Shown piece after piece: positions 9,101 through 18,134 of a stretch of 64,000 nt of DNA. Numbering within the stretch: the first letter of the stretch is position 1; each line of letters starts with the position of its first letter. The notes below the pieces were generated by a model, which was not told the origin of the DNA, did not search any database, and saw only the letters and a list, made by a program, of their open reading frames with translations. The DNA is from Bog-473 sp963788585. Its GTDB lineage: Bacteria > Actinomycetota > Acidimicrobiia > Acidimicrobiales > RAAP-2. The stretch is taken from assembly GCA_963788585.1 (NCBI GenBank), contig CAWBHA010000003.1, positions 868,001-932,000 of the forward strand. The letters run 5' to 3'. The translations under genes and the position numbers were made by a program.

Positions 9101-10483
9101 TCACTCGTTCGTAGGGCGCCAAACCGTCGACAAGTAGGAAGGATTGGCCACCAGCAGCTGGTCGCGCGCCGACGCGGCGAGCGCGCCTGCCACCTCGTCC
9201 CACCGGTCGTCGTAGGCGCCCGTCCGGATGGCGGCGGCCAGTGCCGCGTCGTCCGCCGCCCCGAGCGACCGCACGCGCCGCGCGTGGGCCGCCGCCAGCG
9301 CAGGGCCGAGCGCGAGCTCGCGCTCGACGACGGCGAGGGCGTTGCGCGCCACGCGTGCCTCGAAGCGCGCGCTCCCCTCGCTGCGCTCCATGACCGTCGA
9401 CTCGAGGTACTCGCGCACGGCTTCGACCAGTTCCGCCGCGGTGGGTCGCCCGAACGGCGCCTGGGGCGGCCGCACCTGCGCCGGCTCCCCTTCCGCTCCG
9501 CCCGCCGGTACCACCCCGAGGAGCACGAAGAGGTCCCACTCGCTTTCGCAGATACGGCGCCCGATCGCCGCCAGCTCGACCGAGCGCGTCGCCCCGCTCA
9601 AATGGGACATCGCCTGGAGGGCGCAGATGGTGGCCCACTTGACCGTCGCGTACACCTGCCACCAGTGCACGCGGGCGCGGGTCATCGCTGCGCCACCGGC
9701 GGCCGTGTAGGCGTCGAGCAGCTCGTCGACCGGCCCGAAGCCGCCGACCTCACCCGGGCCGCCGAAACGCCAGGCCGGGGCGCACAGCCACCCGACGTCC
9801 TCGGCGGCGTCGCCCGCGTGCGCGAGCTCCCAGTCGAGCACGCCGCGCAGCCCTTCGGACCCGACCACCAGGTTCCCGCAGCGGAAGTCCCCGTGCACCG
9901 TGACCAGCGGGCCGGGGTCCGGACGGTGCGCCCCGAGCCAGCGCACCCCGAGCTCGAGGGCGGGGCGGACCTCGCGCAGCGCGTCAAGGACGGGCAACGG
10001 GTCGCCCAGGGGGTCCCGGGGCGGCAGCCCCGCGATGGTGTCGGGCGCGATCGTGTGGATGGCAGCCAACGCACGTCCGCACTGCGCCGTGAGCGCCCGC
10101 CGGGCCGGTGCCCACTCGGCGTCGCGGAGGATCCTGCGCGGGATCGTCTCGCCCGCGATGCGCTCCACGACCACCCAGGGCGCGCCGAGGCCGTCCTCCG
10201 TTCCGTCGCCGGTCGCCACCACCGCCGGGACGGGGACGCCGGACGCGCCGGCGGCTTCGAGGAGGGCGCGCTCGACACCCATGCGGGCCCCCTGGGTCCC
10301 GTCCCCGCGGTCCATCTGCAGGATGAGAGGGCGCGGCGGGCCGCCCCCGGCCATGGCCTCGAGGTCGAAGGCGCGCGTGACGCGGGACGCGCCCCCGGAG
10401 AGGCGGCGAAGGCCGCTGACGGTGCCCCCCAGCCGGGCCCCCAAGGCCGCGGCCAGCTCGTCACCGCCCCGTCGGGCCGCCAT
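9101..10483 (-). CDS. Aminoglycoside phosphotransferase-fold kinase fused to DUF6285
   Basis: About 460 residues. The N-terminal two thirds is an APH/choline-kinase-like small-molecule kinase: the catalytic loop reads VHGDFRCGNLVVG and the metal-binding Asp is in GVLDWELAHAGD, matching the subfamily often found with acyl-CoA dehydrogenases. The C-terminal ~120 residues (VREYLESTVMERSEGSARFEARVARNAL is represented in part by LVEAVREYLEST) resemble DUF6285, usually encoded separately next to such kinases. The start at 10483 gives MAARRGGDEL. The AttH-like gene lies 14 bases upstream on the same strand, so the two are probably co-transcribed. The phosphorylated substrate is unknown; antibiotic resistance should not be assumed. 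Confidence 0.8.
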   Translation of the reverse strand: MAARRGGDELAAALGARLGGTVSGLRRLSGGASRVTRAFDLEAMAGGGPPRPLILQMDRGDGTQGARMGVERALLEAAGASGVPVPAVVATGDGTEDGLGAPWVVVERIAGETIPRRILRDAEWAPARRALTAQCGRALAAIHTIAPDTIAGLPPRDPLGDPLPVLDALREVRPALELGVRWLGAHRPDPGPLVTVHGDFRCGNLVVGSEGLRGVLDWELAHAGDAAEDVGWLCAPAWRFGGPGEVGGFGPVDELLDAYTAAGGAAMTRARVHWWQVYATVKWATICALQAMSHLSGATRSVELAAIGRRICESEWDLFVLLGVVPAGGAEGEPAQVRPPQAPFGRPTAAELVEAVREYLESTVMERSEGSARFEARVARNALAVVERELALGPALAAAHARRVRSLGAADDAALAAAIRTGAYDDRWDEVAGALAASARDQLLVANPSYLSTVWRPTNE

Positions 10484-10497
10484 CGGATGTCGGATGC

Positions 10498-11494
10498 CTA
10501 CTCGACGGGGACGACGGGCCTCCCGCCGTCGTCGAGCTGGTGCAGGTATTCGCAGATCCCGTAGCCGCTGCGGGCGCCCCCCGCCGGGTCCTGGTGCGTC
10601 CATCGGGCCAGGCCCTCGTTGACCACCGTGCCACCAGCCGCGACCGATGTCGGCCACCCGGAGCACGTCGCCGCGCAGCGGGAACACGCGTCCCTGCTTG
10701 TCGAGGACCTCGAGATGGACGACCCGGTGCGTCAGCCCGTCGTCGGCCAGCTCGGTGCGGACCCGCCACTCCACGATCGACGTGGCGCTCCCGGCGTCCC
10801 AGACCCAGCCCCGGTGGAGGTCGCCAGCGTCGGTGCCGAGCCGGATGCCGCCGAAGTGCATGTCCTCGCCGACGTTGATGGAGAACCAACGCCACATCTT
10901 CGGGCCGCCCCACCGCCGCGGGCCCCAGGACCGGTCGCGGTTGCCGTGGGCGTCCCGCCATTCGTGCCGGACACCGTCGACCGTGAGCGACCCGGTCCAG
11001 CGGCCCGCCTGCTCGAGATGCCCCTTGCCCACCGTGCCGGCCGCCGCCGCCGCCTCGGCCGACTTGGGGCCGCTCGGCTGGCCGTCCGTGCCGACCGCCG
11101 GCGTGATGGCATCGAAGCGGACGTCCAGCGCCACAGCCACTGGGTGCGTGTCGCTTTCGCCGCGGACGCAGGGCCGGGCCCGCACCTCGCCCTCCATGGT
11201 GAGCCGCCACGACTGCAGCGGCTCGAGCATCTCGTAGCGGACGTCGCCCACCTCGAGCAATCGGTCGACCATGACGCGCTGCTCCTTGACCGAGCGGTAC
11301 TCGCCCAACTCGCCGCCGGGCAGCCACAGCGACAGGCCGACGTCCATTGTCCCCTCGTTGGGCCGGATGCCGATGCGGCTGAACAACCCCGAGTCCGTCT
11401 CGGGGTCGTAGGCGTTGAAGTAGTACGACTCGCTCCACGCTGCGTCGCCCTCGACGGGATGGGCCAGGTCGTGTCGGGCGTCGAGGATCGGCAT
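10498..11494 (-). CDS. AttH/CrtC-like (DUF7064/7065-type) protein, frameshifted near its end
   Basis: About 331 residues once one base is removed. The long first frame carries hydrophobic/aromatic motifs typical of lipocalin-like AttH/hydroxyneurosporene-synthase relatives, notably the motif NRDRSWGPRRWGG and MWRWFSINVGEDMHFGG. After VADIGRG the similarity continues in another frame as GTVVNEGLARWTHQD and ends PVVPVE at a TAG at 10498; an extra base near 10636 explains it. Without this correction the frame reads through into the kinase gene and looks like one giant protein. Members of the family are often neighbours of APH-type kinases, as here. Enzymatic activity is unknown. Confidence 0.62.
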
Positions 11495-11685
11495 GGCTAC
11501 ACCATTGTCCGTCCGGCGCTCACGTTCAACGCCGCTCCGGTGACGGGTGCCGAACGCCCTGCGAACGGGCGGGCCCCGGACCGCCCTGGGAACGGGCGAG
11601 CCTCGGGCCGGTGTGTGAGACTCACCGGGCAGGCGCAGACAGACGTAGCGACGACGCGGGCGGTCCGCCGTCCCGGGGGTGCTCC

Positions 11686-12795
11686 ATGCGGGCGGCGGTG
11701 ACAAGGGGTGGACGGCTGGTCGTGGGCGAGGTGCCCGAGCCGGTTCCGTCCTCGGGCCACGTGGTGGTGCGCTCGCTGGCCGCCGGCATCTGCGGTTCCG
11801 ACCTGCACACGTTGGCCGACTTCCCGTATTTCACCGGCCTCATGGACTCGGTCGGAGTGCCCTCGCTCGACCCGGCCTCCGACTGCGTGTTCGGCCATGA
11901 GTTCTGCGCCGAGATCGTCGAGCACGGCCCCGACACGGCCTGCACGCTGCCCCTGGGCACGCGGGTCTGCTCCGTGCCGATCATCGTCGGGCCCGGCGGG
12001 ATCGAGCAGATCGGCTACTCCAACGCGTATCCGGGCGCGTTGGCCGAGCACATGGTGCTCCAGGAGCTGCTGTGCCTGGCGGTGCCCGACACGCTCGCCA
12101 CCGACCTGGCCGCGCTGACCGAGCCGCTGGCGGTCGGCGAACATGCGGTCGGCCTGGCGCAGCTGCGCGAGGGCCAACCCTGCCTCGTGGTGGGCTGCGG
12201 GCCGGTCGGCCTCGCTGTGATCGCCGCGCTACGAGCGCGCGGCCATGGCCCGGTCCTGGCGGCCGACTTCTCGCCGACGCGGCGCCGCCTTGCCGAGGCC
12301 TTCGGGGCCGACGAGGTCATCGACCCGGCCGAGGCGTCGCCGCACGATCGCTGGCCCGCGTTCGGCATCGCGCGCACGGTCATGGAGCGCGTCGGGATCG
12401 CCGCGCTCGGCGGCGCCGTCACCGACGCCGTCATCTTCGAGGCCGTCGGCGTCCCGGGCATGCTCCAGTCGCTCCTCGCCGATGCGCCACCGCACAGCCG
12501 CATCGTGGTCGTGGGTGTCTGCATGCAGACCGACACCATCGAGCCGTTCGTAGCCGTCACCAAGGAGATGGAGCTTCGCTTCTCGTTCGGCTACACCCCC
12601 GACGAGTTCGCCACCACCCTCGGGCGTCTGGCCGACGGCGTTCCCGGTGCCGAGCTCCTGGTCACGTCGGCCGTCGACCTGGCCGGCGCGCCCGGCGCGT
12701 TCGAGGCGCTGCGCACGCCGGGCGGGCACGGCAAGATCCTGGTCACCCACGAGACGTCCACCCCCACCCCCACCAACAGAGACGGAGACCCATGA
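11686..12795 (+). CDS. Zinc-dependent alcohol dehydrogenase (MDR superfamily)
   Basis: Medium-chain dehydrogenase/reductase of 369 residues. The catalytic zinc region reads AAGICGSDLHTL with the ligand Cys, followed by FGHEFCAEIVEHG with His and Glu. The nucleotide-binding motif is VVGCGPVGLAVIAALRARG. The four structural-zinc cysteines usual in this fold are not visible between the catalytic half and the Rossmann fold, so it may lack that site. The start ATG 11686 follows GGGGGTGC. The stop overlaps the ATG of the LLM oxidoreductase (ATGA), so they are translationally coupled. Likely an oxidoreductase in a catabolic pathway; the substrate is unknown. Confidence 0.9.
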   Translation: MRAAVTRGGRLVVGEVPEPVPSSGHVVVRSLAAGICGSDLHTLADFPYFTGLMDSVGVPSLDPASDCVFGHEFCAEIVEHGPDTACTLPLGTRVCSVPIIVGPGGIEQIGYSNAYPGALAEHMVLQELLCLAVPDTLATDLAALTEPLAVGEHAVGLAQLREGQPCLVVGCGPVGLAVIAALRARGHGPVLAADFSPTRRRLAEAFGADEVIDPAEASPHDRWPAFGIARTVMERVGIAALGGAVTDAVIFEAVGVPGMLQSLLADAPPHSRIVVVGVCMQTDTIEPFVAVTKEMELRFSFGYTPDEFATTLGRLADGVPGAELLVTSAVDLAGAPGAFEALRTPGGHGKILVTHETSTPTPTNRDGDP

Positions 12796-14030
12796 CGACC
12801 ATCGACGCCGACGGGAGACTGCGGTTCGGGATCTTCCTGGCCCCGTTCCATCCCGTGGGCCAGAACCCGACGCTGGCGCTCGAGCGCGACCTGCAGCTCA
12901 TCGAGCACCTCGACGAGCTGGGCTTCGACGAGGCGTGGTTCGGCGAGCACCACTCGGCCGGCTACGAGATCATCGCCTCGCCCGAGGTGTTCATCGCCGC
13001 GGCAGCGCCGCGCACGCGCCACATCCGCCTCGGCACGGGCGTCTCGTCGCTGCCGTACCACCACCCGTTCATGCTGGCGGACCGCATGGTGCTCCTCGAC
13101 CACCTCACCCGTGGCCGCGTCATGATCGGCGTCGGGCCGGGCGCGCTGCCCTCCGACGCCTTCATGATGGGCATCGACCCGGCCCGGCAGCGCGACATGA
13201 TGGAGGAGTCGCTCGAAGCGATCCTCCAGTTACTGGCCGGGGAGACGGTCACCATGGAGACGGACTGGTTCAAGCTGGTCAAGGCGCGGCTCCAGCTGCT
13301 GCCCTACCAACGACCCTTCCCCGAGGTGGCCGTCGCCGCGCAGGTCTCGCCGGCCGGTCCGCGGGCCGCCGGCCGTTTCGGCTGCGGCCTGCTCTCCATC
13401 GGTGCCACCTCCGCCGGCGGCTTCGACGTGCTCGGCGTCCACTGGAACGTGATGGAAGAGCGCGCCCGGGAGTTCTCGACCGTCGTCGACCGCAACAGAT
13501 GGCGCCTGGTCGGGCCCATGCACATCGCCGACACCAAGGAGCAGGCCGTGGCCGACGTCGCGTTCGGGCTGGAGGAGTGGGTCGACTACTTCCAGCGGGT
13601 GGCCGCGCTGCCCCTGGCACCGAACACCGAGAACTTCGAGTCGCTGGTCGACGCGCTCAACGCGTCGGGCTTCGCCGTCATCGGCACCGTCGAGGACGCC
13701 ATCGCGCAGGTCGAGCGGCTGCAGGCCCAGTCCGGCGGCTTCGGCACCTTCCTGCTGATGGGCCACGAGTGGGCCGACACCGCGGCCACCCGCCACTCCT
13801 ACGAGCTCATCGCGCGGTACGTGACCCCGCGGTTCCAGGACTCCTCGCGCTCGTTGACGTCGAGCCGCGACTGGGCGGCCGAGAACCGGCCCGAGTTCAT
13901 CGGCGCCGCCGGCAATGCCGTCATGTCCGCCATCCAGAAGCACCACGAGGAGAAAGCCCAGAAGGCTGAACAGACCGAGAAAGTGCAGACCGAGAAAGTG
14001 CAGACCGAGAAAGTTGAGCCCCGTGGCTGA
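12792..14030 (+). CDS. LLM-class flavin/F420-dependent oxidoreductase
   Basis: Luciferase-like monooxygenase of 412 residues. Family features are LRFGIFLAPFHPVGQNP at the N-terminus, FGEHHSAGYEIIASP near residue 50, and GTGVSSLPYHHPFMLADR; length and motifs match the FMN- or F420-dependent LLM group acting on small organic substrates. The ATG overlaps the dehydrogenase stop, and the end overlaps the epoxide hydrolase start by 8 bases, so the three form a tight operon. An odd feature is the charged C-terminal tail with three QTEKV repeats. Cofactor choice (FMN or F420) cannot be settled by eye. Confidence 0.88.
   Translation: MTTIDADGRLRFGIFLAPFHPVGQNPTLALERDLQLIEHLDELGFDEAWFGEHHSAGYEIIASPEVFIAAAAPRTRHIRLGTGVSSLPYHHPFMLADRMVLLDHLTRGRVMIGVGPGALPSDAFMMGIDPARQRDMMEESLEAILQLLAGETVTMETDWFKLVKARLQLLPYQRPFPEVAVAAQVSPAGPRAAGRFGCGLLSIGATSAGGFDVLGVHWNVMEERAREFSTVVDRNRWRLVGPMHIADTKEQAVADVAFGLEEWVDYFQRVAALPLAPNTENFESLVDALNASGFAVIGTVEDAIAQVERLQAQSGGFGTFLLMGHEWADTAATRHSYELIARYVTPRFQDSSRSLTSSRDWAAENRPEFIGAAGNAVMSAIQKHHEEKAQKAEQTEKVQTEKVQTEKVEPRG
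13971..14015 (+). repeat. Three 15-bp tandem repeats
   Basis: The unit cagaccgagaaagtg occurs three times in a row (last copy ends in tt instead of tg), encoding QTEKV three times at the C-terminus of the LLM oxidoreductase. Because the unit is a multiple of three, copy-number change would only lengthen or shorten the tail. Confidence 0.85.
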
Positions 14031-14994
14031 GATCACCCACGAACAGGTCCCCGCCAACGGCATCGAGCTGCACGTGGCGGTGGCCGGACCGGCCGACGGT
14101 GCGCCGGTCGTGCTCTGCCACGGCTTCCCCGAGCTGTGGTACTCGTGGCGGCACCAGCTCGGTGCGCTCGGCGACGCCGGCTACCGGGTGTTCGCCCCCG
14201 ACCTGCGCGGCTACGGCGGCAGCTCGGCGCCCACCGAGGTCGCCGCCTACGGCTCGGACGAGCTGACCGGGGACCTCTGCGGCCTCCTCGACCACTATGG
14301 CTACGAGAAGGCGGCCTTCGCCGGCCACGACTGGGGCGCCATGGTCGTCTGGGAGCTGGGCCGGCTCCACCCAGAACGCGCCTCGTCCATCTGCAACATG
14401 AGCGTCCCCTATTCGCACGCGTCAGGCCCGCCGACCGAGATCTTCCGGCACCTCTTCGGGGACAGGTTCTTCTACATGCTCTACTTCCAGGAGGTCGGGC
14501 CGGCCGAGGCGGAGTTCGCCGCCGACCCCCGCCGCTACGTGCGCACCATGCTCTACGCCGCCGGCGGCGAGGGCATGGCGAACGCCGACCCGCCGGTGAC
14601 CGACGCACCACAGGAGGGGACCGGGTTCCTCGACATCCTCACGCCCGCGCCCGACGTCCTGCCGGCGTGGCTCACCGAGCACGACGTCGACGTGTACACC
14701 GAAGGGCTGTCGCGCAACGGCCTCTTCGGCCCCGTCAGCTTCTACCGCAACCTCGATGCCAACTGGGAGCGCTCGAAGGACCTCCCGCCCACCCTGTACC
14801 AAATGCCGACCGGCTTCATCACCGGGTCGCTCGACCCCGTGAACTTCATGATGCCCGGTGCGATCGAGGCCATGGCCGAGGCGCTCCCCGACTTCCGCGG
14901 CGCCACGGTCGTCGACGGCGCCGGCCACTGGGTGCAACAGGAGCGCCCGGCGGAGGCGAACGCTGCGCTCCTGTCGTTCCTCGCCTCGCTGTGA
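14023..14994 (+). CDS. Epoxide hydrolase-like alpha/beta hydrolase
   Basis: Alpha/beta-hydrolase of 323 residues. HGFPELWYSWRHQL is the oxyanion-hole motif of epoxide hydrolases, DLRGYGGSSAP follows, the nucleophile Asp sits in GHDWGAMVVWEL, and the C-terminal catalytic His is in GAGHWVQQERP. A cap region with tyrosines lies between. I place the start at GTG 14023 (VAEITHEQVPANGIELH), which overlaps the preceding gene by 8 bases; no better upstream start exists. The reaction would be hydrolysis of an epoxide to a diol, consistent with the oxidoreductases upstream, but the substrate is unknown. Confidence 0.9.
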   Translation: MAEITHEQVPANGIELHVAVAGPADGAPVVLCHGFPELWYSWRHQLGALGDAGYRVFAPDLRGYGGSSAPTEVAAYGSDELTGDLCGLLDHYGYEKAAFAGHDWGAMVVWELGRLHPERASSICNMSVPYSHASGPPTEIFRHLFGDRFFYMLYFQEVGPAEAEFAADPRRYVRTMLYAAGGEGMANADPPVTDAPQEGTGFLDILTPAPDVLPAWLTEHDVDVYTEGLSRNGLFGPVSFYRNLDANWERSKDLPPTLYQMPTGFITGSLDPVNFMMPGAIEAMAEALPDFRGATVVDGAGHWVQQERPAEANAALLSFLASL

Positions 14995-16094
14995 GCGACG
15001 TGCCCGTGAGCGACGCAGCCCGTGAGGGACCTCCCCTGAGCGACCTGCCCGTGCTCCCTCCGCAACCGGCAGGCGTGCCCTGGCCGACCGACGACTGGCC
15101 CGAGGGCGCGGTGCCGAAGGGGGTGGAGCTGGCGCCACTGCTCGACGAGGTCTTCGACGACGACGGCCCGCTCTCGGTCACCTTCGCCGTGCTGGTCGTC
15201 CACCGCGGCAAGGTGGTGGCCGAGCGCTACCACGGCGCGCTCGAGCACTTCGACCGCGACCCCACGCCGGTGACGGCGGAGACGCCGCTGCTCAGCTGGT
15301 CGATGGCCAAGTCCATGCTGCACGCCGTGATCGGGCTCCTCGTGGGCGACGGCCGGCTCGACCTCGACGCGCCGGCCGACGTGCCCGAGTGGGCCGACCC
15401 CGAGGACCCCCGGCACGCCATCACGTTGCGCCAGCTGCTGGCCATGCGCGACGGCCTCGCCTTCGTGGAGGACTACGAGGACGACCGGGTCTCCGACGTC
15501 ATCGAGATGCTCTTCGGGGACGGCCGAGCGGACATGGCCCACTTCGCCGCCGACCGCCCGCTGGCCGCCGCGCCGGGGACGCGCTTCAACTACTCGTCGG
15601 GAACATCGAACATCATCTCGGGCATCGTGGCCCGCCTGCTCGGCCCCGGCGAGCCCTACGCCCGCTTCCTGCACGGTCGCCTGTTCGGTCCGCTCGGCCT
15701 GCGGAGCGCCGACCCCGAGTTCGACGAGGCCGGCACCTGGGCGGCGTCGTCCTACGTGCGCGCCACGGCGCGCGACTACGCGCGCTTCGGCCTCCTCTAC
15801 CTGCGCGACGGCGTCTGGGAGGGCACCCGCGTCCTGCCCGCGGGGTGGGTCGACTCTGCGCGCACCTGGGTCTCGGAGGACCCCGAGGACGGCAACCCCT
15901 TCGGCGCGCACTGGTGGGGCGTGGCCGGCGACACCCTGGGCACGTTCCGCGCCTCGGGCTACGAGGGGCAGTCCATCACCATCTGCCCCCCGCTCGACCT
16001 CGTGGTGGTACGCCTCGGCAAGACGCCGCTCGCGCGCGAGCCGAACCTCGTGCCCTGGCGCGTGGCCATGGTCGACGCCTTCGTGCCGCGCTGA
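14991..16094 (+). CDS. Serine hydrolase of the beta-lactamase (class C/esterase) fold
   Basis: About 367 residues. The active-site SxxK reads SMAKS, the second motif YxS/N corresponds to FNYSSGTSN, and a long C-terminal domain follows. No signal peptide is visible, so a cytoplasmic esterase or amidase role is more likely than cell-wall or antibiotic hydrolysis. The GTG at 14991 overlaps the stop of the epoxide hydrolase (GTGA); a second GTG at 15006 is possible. It is the last gene of the run that starts with the alcohol dehydrogenase. Confidence 0.86.
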   Translation: MSDVPVSDAAREGPPLSDLPVLPPQPAGVPWPTDDWPEGAVPKGVELAPLLDEVFDDDGPLSVTFAVLVVHRGKVVAERYHGALEHFDRDPTPVTAETPLLSWSMAKSMLHAVIGLLVGDGRLDLDAPADVPEWADPEDPRHAITLRQLLAMRDGLAFVEDYEDDRVSDVIEMLFGDGRADMAHFAADRPLAAAPGTRFNYSSGTSNIISGIVARLLGPGEPYARFLHGRLFGPLGLRSADPEFDEAGTWAASSYVRATARDYARFGLLYLRDGVWEGTRVLPAGWVDSARTWVSEDPEDGNPFGAHWWGVAGDTLGTFRASGYEGQSITICPPLDLVVVRLGKTPLAREPNLVPWRVAMVDAFVPR

Positions 16095-16155
16095 GCCCAG
16101 AACGGCCGATCTCGGAACGACAGGGCGGCCCCCGTCGCCCGTGCCCGTCGGAAGC

Positions 16156-16605
16156 TCAGGCCGCGGGGCTGGCGACGAAGACGGGGATCTGCCGCGTCGT
16201 GTTCTGCTGGTACTCGGCGTAGGGCGGGTAGGCGGCCACAGCCCGCTCCCACCACGCCGCCTTCTCGTCTCCGCTGACCTCGCGCACGGCGACGGCGAAC
16301 GGCTCGGGTCCGTCCTGGATCGCGACCTCGTCGGGATGCGCCTCCAGGTTGTAGAACCACTCGGGGTTCTCGGGCGCACCTCCCTTGGACGCGACCAGGG
16401 CGTATTCGCCCCCGTGCTCGACCCGCATCACGGGGGTCTTGCGCACTTTGCCGGACTTGGCGCCGCGGGTGGTCACGACGATGATCGGCATCCCCGTGTC
16501 GAGCAGCGTGTTGGCCTTCTGGCCCCCGGACGCCTCGTACTCGGACACCTGGTCGCGGACCCATTGCGACGGGCTGGGCTCGTAGTCACCGGTGGGTGTG
16601 GTCAT
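16156..16605 (-). CDS. Deazaflavin (F420)-dependent nitroreductase-family protein
   Basis: 149-residue protein of the Ddn family (deazaflavin-dependent nitroreductase), the normal length. Recognisable elements are VVTTRGAKSGKVRKTPVMRVEHGGEY, the split-barrel core that binds F420, and GGAPENPEWFYNLEAHPD. It supports the idea that the organism makes coenzyme F420. It is convergent with the hydrolase and divergent from the cyclase-family gene. The physiological substrate of most homologues is unknown; quinone reduction is one known activity in the family. Confidence 0.9.
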   Translation of the reverse strand: MTTPTGDYEPSPSQWVRDQVSEYEASGGQKANTLLDTGMPIIVVTTRGAKSGKVRKTPVMRVEHGGEYALVASKGGAPENPEWFYNLEAHPDEVAIQDGPEPFAVAVREVSGDEKAAWWERAVAAYPPYAEYQQNTTRQIPVFVASPAA

Positions 16606-16642
16606 GGGGCGATCGTATTGGCGGCGGGCTACTGTCCGCTCG

Positions 16643-17551
16643 GTGGCCCGCCAACCCCTTTCGACCGAGGCCGTCCTCGCCTTTCACGACAGCCTGTCCA
16701 ACTGGGGGCGTTGGGGCGACGACGACCAGCTGGGCACGCTGAACCTGATCACGCCGGACCTGACGGCCGCTGCGGCGGCGACCGTGCGGACGGGGCGAAG
16801 CGTCTCGTGCGCCCGGCCGCTCGATACGGCTCCCTCGGCGGACAACCCCACCCCCGTCGCCCACCACATGACGGGCACGCACACCGAGGGCTGGGGGGCG
16901 GACTACCTCGCCCTGGCGCCCCACGGCTTCGCCACCAGCCACCTCGATGCGCTCTGCCACATCTTCCACGAGGGCAAGCTCTACAACGGCTACGCCACCG
17001 AGACGGTGACGGCGCACGGCGCCACCCGCCTCGGCATCCACCGCCTGCGCTCGGGCATCGTCACCCGAGGCGTGTTGCTCGACGTCCCCGCGCTGCGCGG
17101 CGTGGACGCGCTCGAACCGGGGGAGCCCATCTTCCCCGAGGACCTCGAGGCCGCCGAGGAGCGGGCCGGCCTGCGCGTCCGCGCCGGCGACGCGTTGCTC
17201 GTGCGCACCGGGCGCTGGCGCTGGCGCGACGCGCACGGGCCGTGGGACGTCGGCGTCCTCGCCGCCGGGCTCGACGCCGCCTGCCTGCCCTGGCTCCATG
17301 CGCGCGACGTGGCGACTCTCGGGAGCGACGGCGTCTCCGACGTCCTCCCGTCCCGGGTCGAAGGCGTCACCATGCCCATCCACACCGTCGTGATCGTCGC
17401 CATGGGCGTCCACCTCATGGACAACCTCGACCTCGAAGGGCTCGCCGCGGCCTGCGCGGACGAAGGGCGCTGGGAGTTCCTCCTCACCGTCGCGCCGCTC
17501 GTACTGCGCCGGGGCACCGCCTCGCCAGTCAACCCGATCGCGCTGTTCTGA
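16643..17551 (+). CDS. Cyclase-family (kynurenine formamidase-like) metal hydrolase
   Basis: About 302 residues. The family metal-binding motif HxDxxxH appears as SHLDALCHIFHEGKLYNG, and MTGTHTEGWGADY precedes it. The C-terminal MPIHTVVIVAMGVHLMDN is also typical. Members hydrolyse cyclic amides or formamides; the longer versions like this one are mostly uncharacterised. I prefer the GTG at 16643 (VARQPLSTEAVLAFHD) because the ATG at 16592 overlaps the divergent gene. It ends 22 bases before the pyrE stop, convergent with it. Confidence 0.85.
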   Translation: MARQPLSTEAVLAFHDSLSNWGRWGDDDQLGTLNLITPDLTAAAAATVRTGRSVSCARPLDTAPSADNPTPVAHHMTGTHTEGWGADYLALAPHGFATSHLDALCHIFHEGKLYNGYATETVTAHGATRLGIHRLRSGIVTRGVLLDVPALRGVDALEPGEPIFPEDLEAAEERAGLRVRAGDALLVRTGRWRWRDAHGPWDVGVLAAGLDAACLPWLHARDVATLGSDGVSDVLPSRVEGVTMPIHTVVIVAMGVHLMDNLDLEGLAAACADEGRWEFLLTVAPLVLRRGTASPVNPIALF

Positions 17552-17573
17552 GGACGGGCCCGGTACCGCGGCC

Positions 17574-18134
17574 TCAGCCACCCTCGAAGGGGAACCCCAG
17601 CTCCGGCGCGGTCAGGATGGCGCGGAATCCGAGGCCCTCCGCCGCCGCCATCTGCTCGACGGTGCCGCCCCGGTCGACCACCGCCACCAGCAGCACGACC
17701 TCGCCGCCGGCCGCTCGGACGGCATGGGCCGCCTCGAGCAGGGACGTGCCACGGGTGACCGTGTCCTCGGTGACCACCACCTTGTCCCCGGGGTCGAGCG
17801 CCCCGGCGATGCGCCCGCCGCCGCCATGGTCCTTGGCCTCCTTGCGCACGCTGAACGCCTTCAGCGGACGGCCCCTCGTCGCCGCCACACCGGCGGTGAC
17901 GAAGGCGACCGGATCGGCCCCCATGGTGAGACCGCCGATGGCGGTCGCCTCGGGCGGGACCACCGAGAGGACGGCGTCGGCGACGAGCAGCATGGCCTCG
18001 GGCCGGCACACGGTCTGCTTGGAGTCGATGAACCAGGTGCTCTTCTTCCCCGACTTGAGGGTGAAGTCGCCCGTCTTGACCGAGTGCGCCAGCAGGTGGT
18101 CCCGGAGCGCCGCGCGCGTGTCGGGCGCCGTCAT
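17574..18134 (-). CDS. pyrE: Orotate phosphoribosyltransferase
   Basis: Transfers phosphoribose from PRPP to orotate to give OMP in pyrimidine synthesis; cytoplasmic. 186 residues. TLKSGKKSTWFIDSKQ is the N-terminal orotate/PRPP region, and the PRPP loop reads VVVTEDTVTRGTSLLEA. The ATG overlaps the TGA of purM (ATGA), so pyrimidine and purine genes share a transcript and are translationally coupled here. It closes the second half of the purine cluster. Confidence 0.95.
   Translation of the reverse strand: MTAPDTRAALRDHLLAHSVKTGDFTLKSGKKSTWFIDSKQTVCRPEAMLLVADAVLSVVPPEATAIGGLTMGADPVAFVTAGVAATRGRPLKAFSVRKEAKDHGGGGRIAGALDPGDKVVVTEDTVTRGTSLLEAAHAVRAAGGEVVLLVAVVDRGGTVEQMAAAEGLGFRAILTAPELGFPFEGG

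Noticed and set aside
9101..11704. One 867-codon protein joining the AttH-like region to the kinase
   Set aside because: The continuity results from an extra base near 10636. The AttH-like C-terminus is found in another frame and ends at 10498, and the kinase has its own ATG at 10483.
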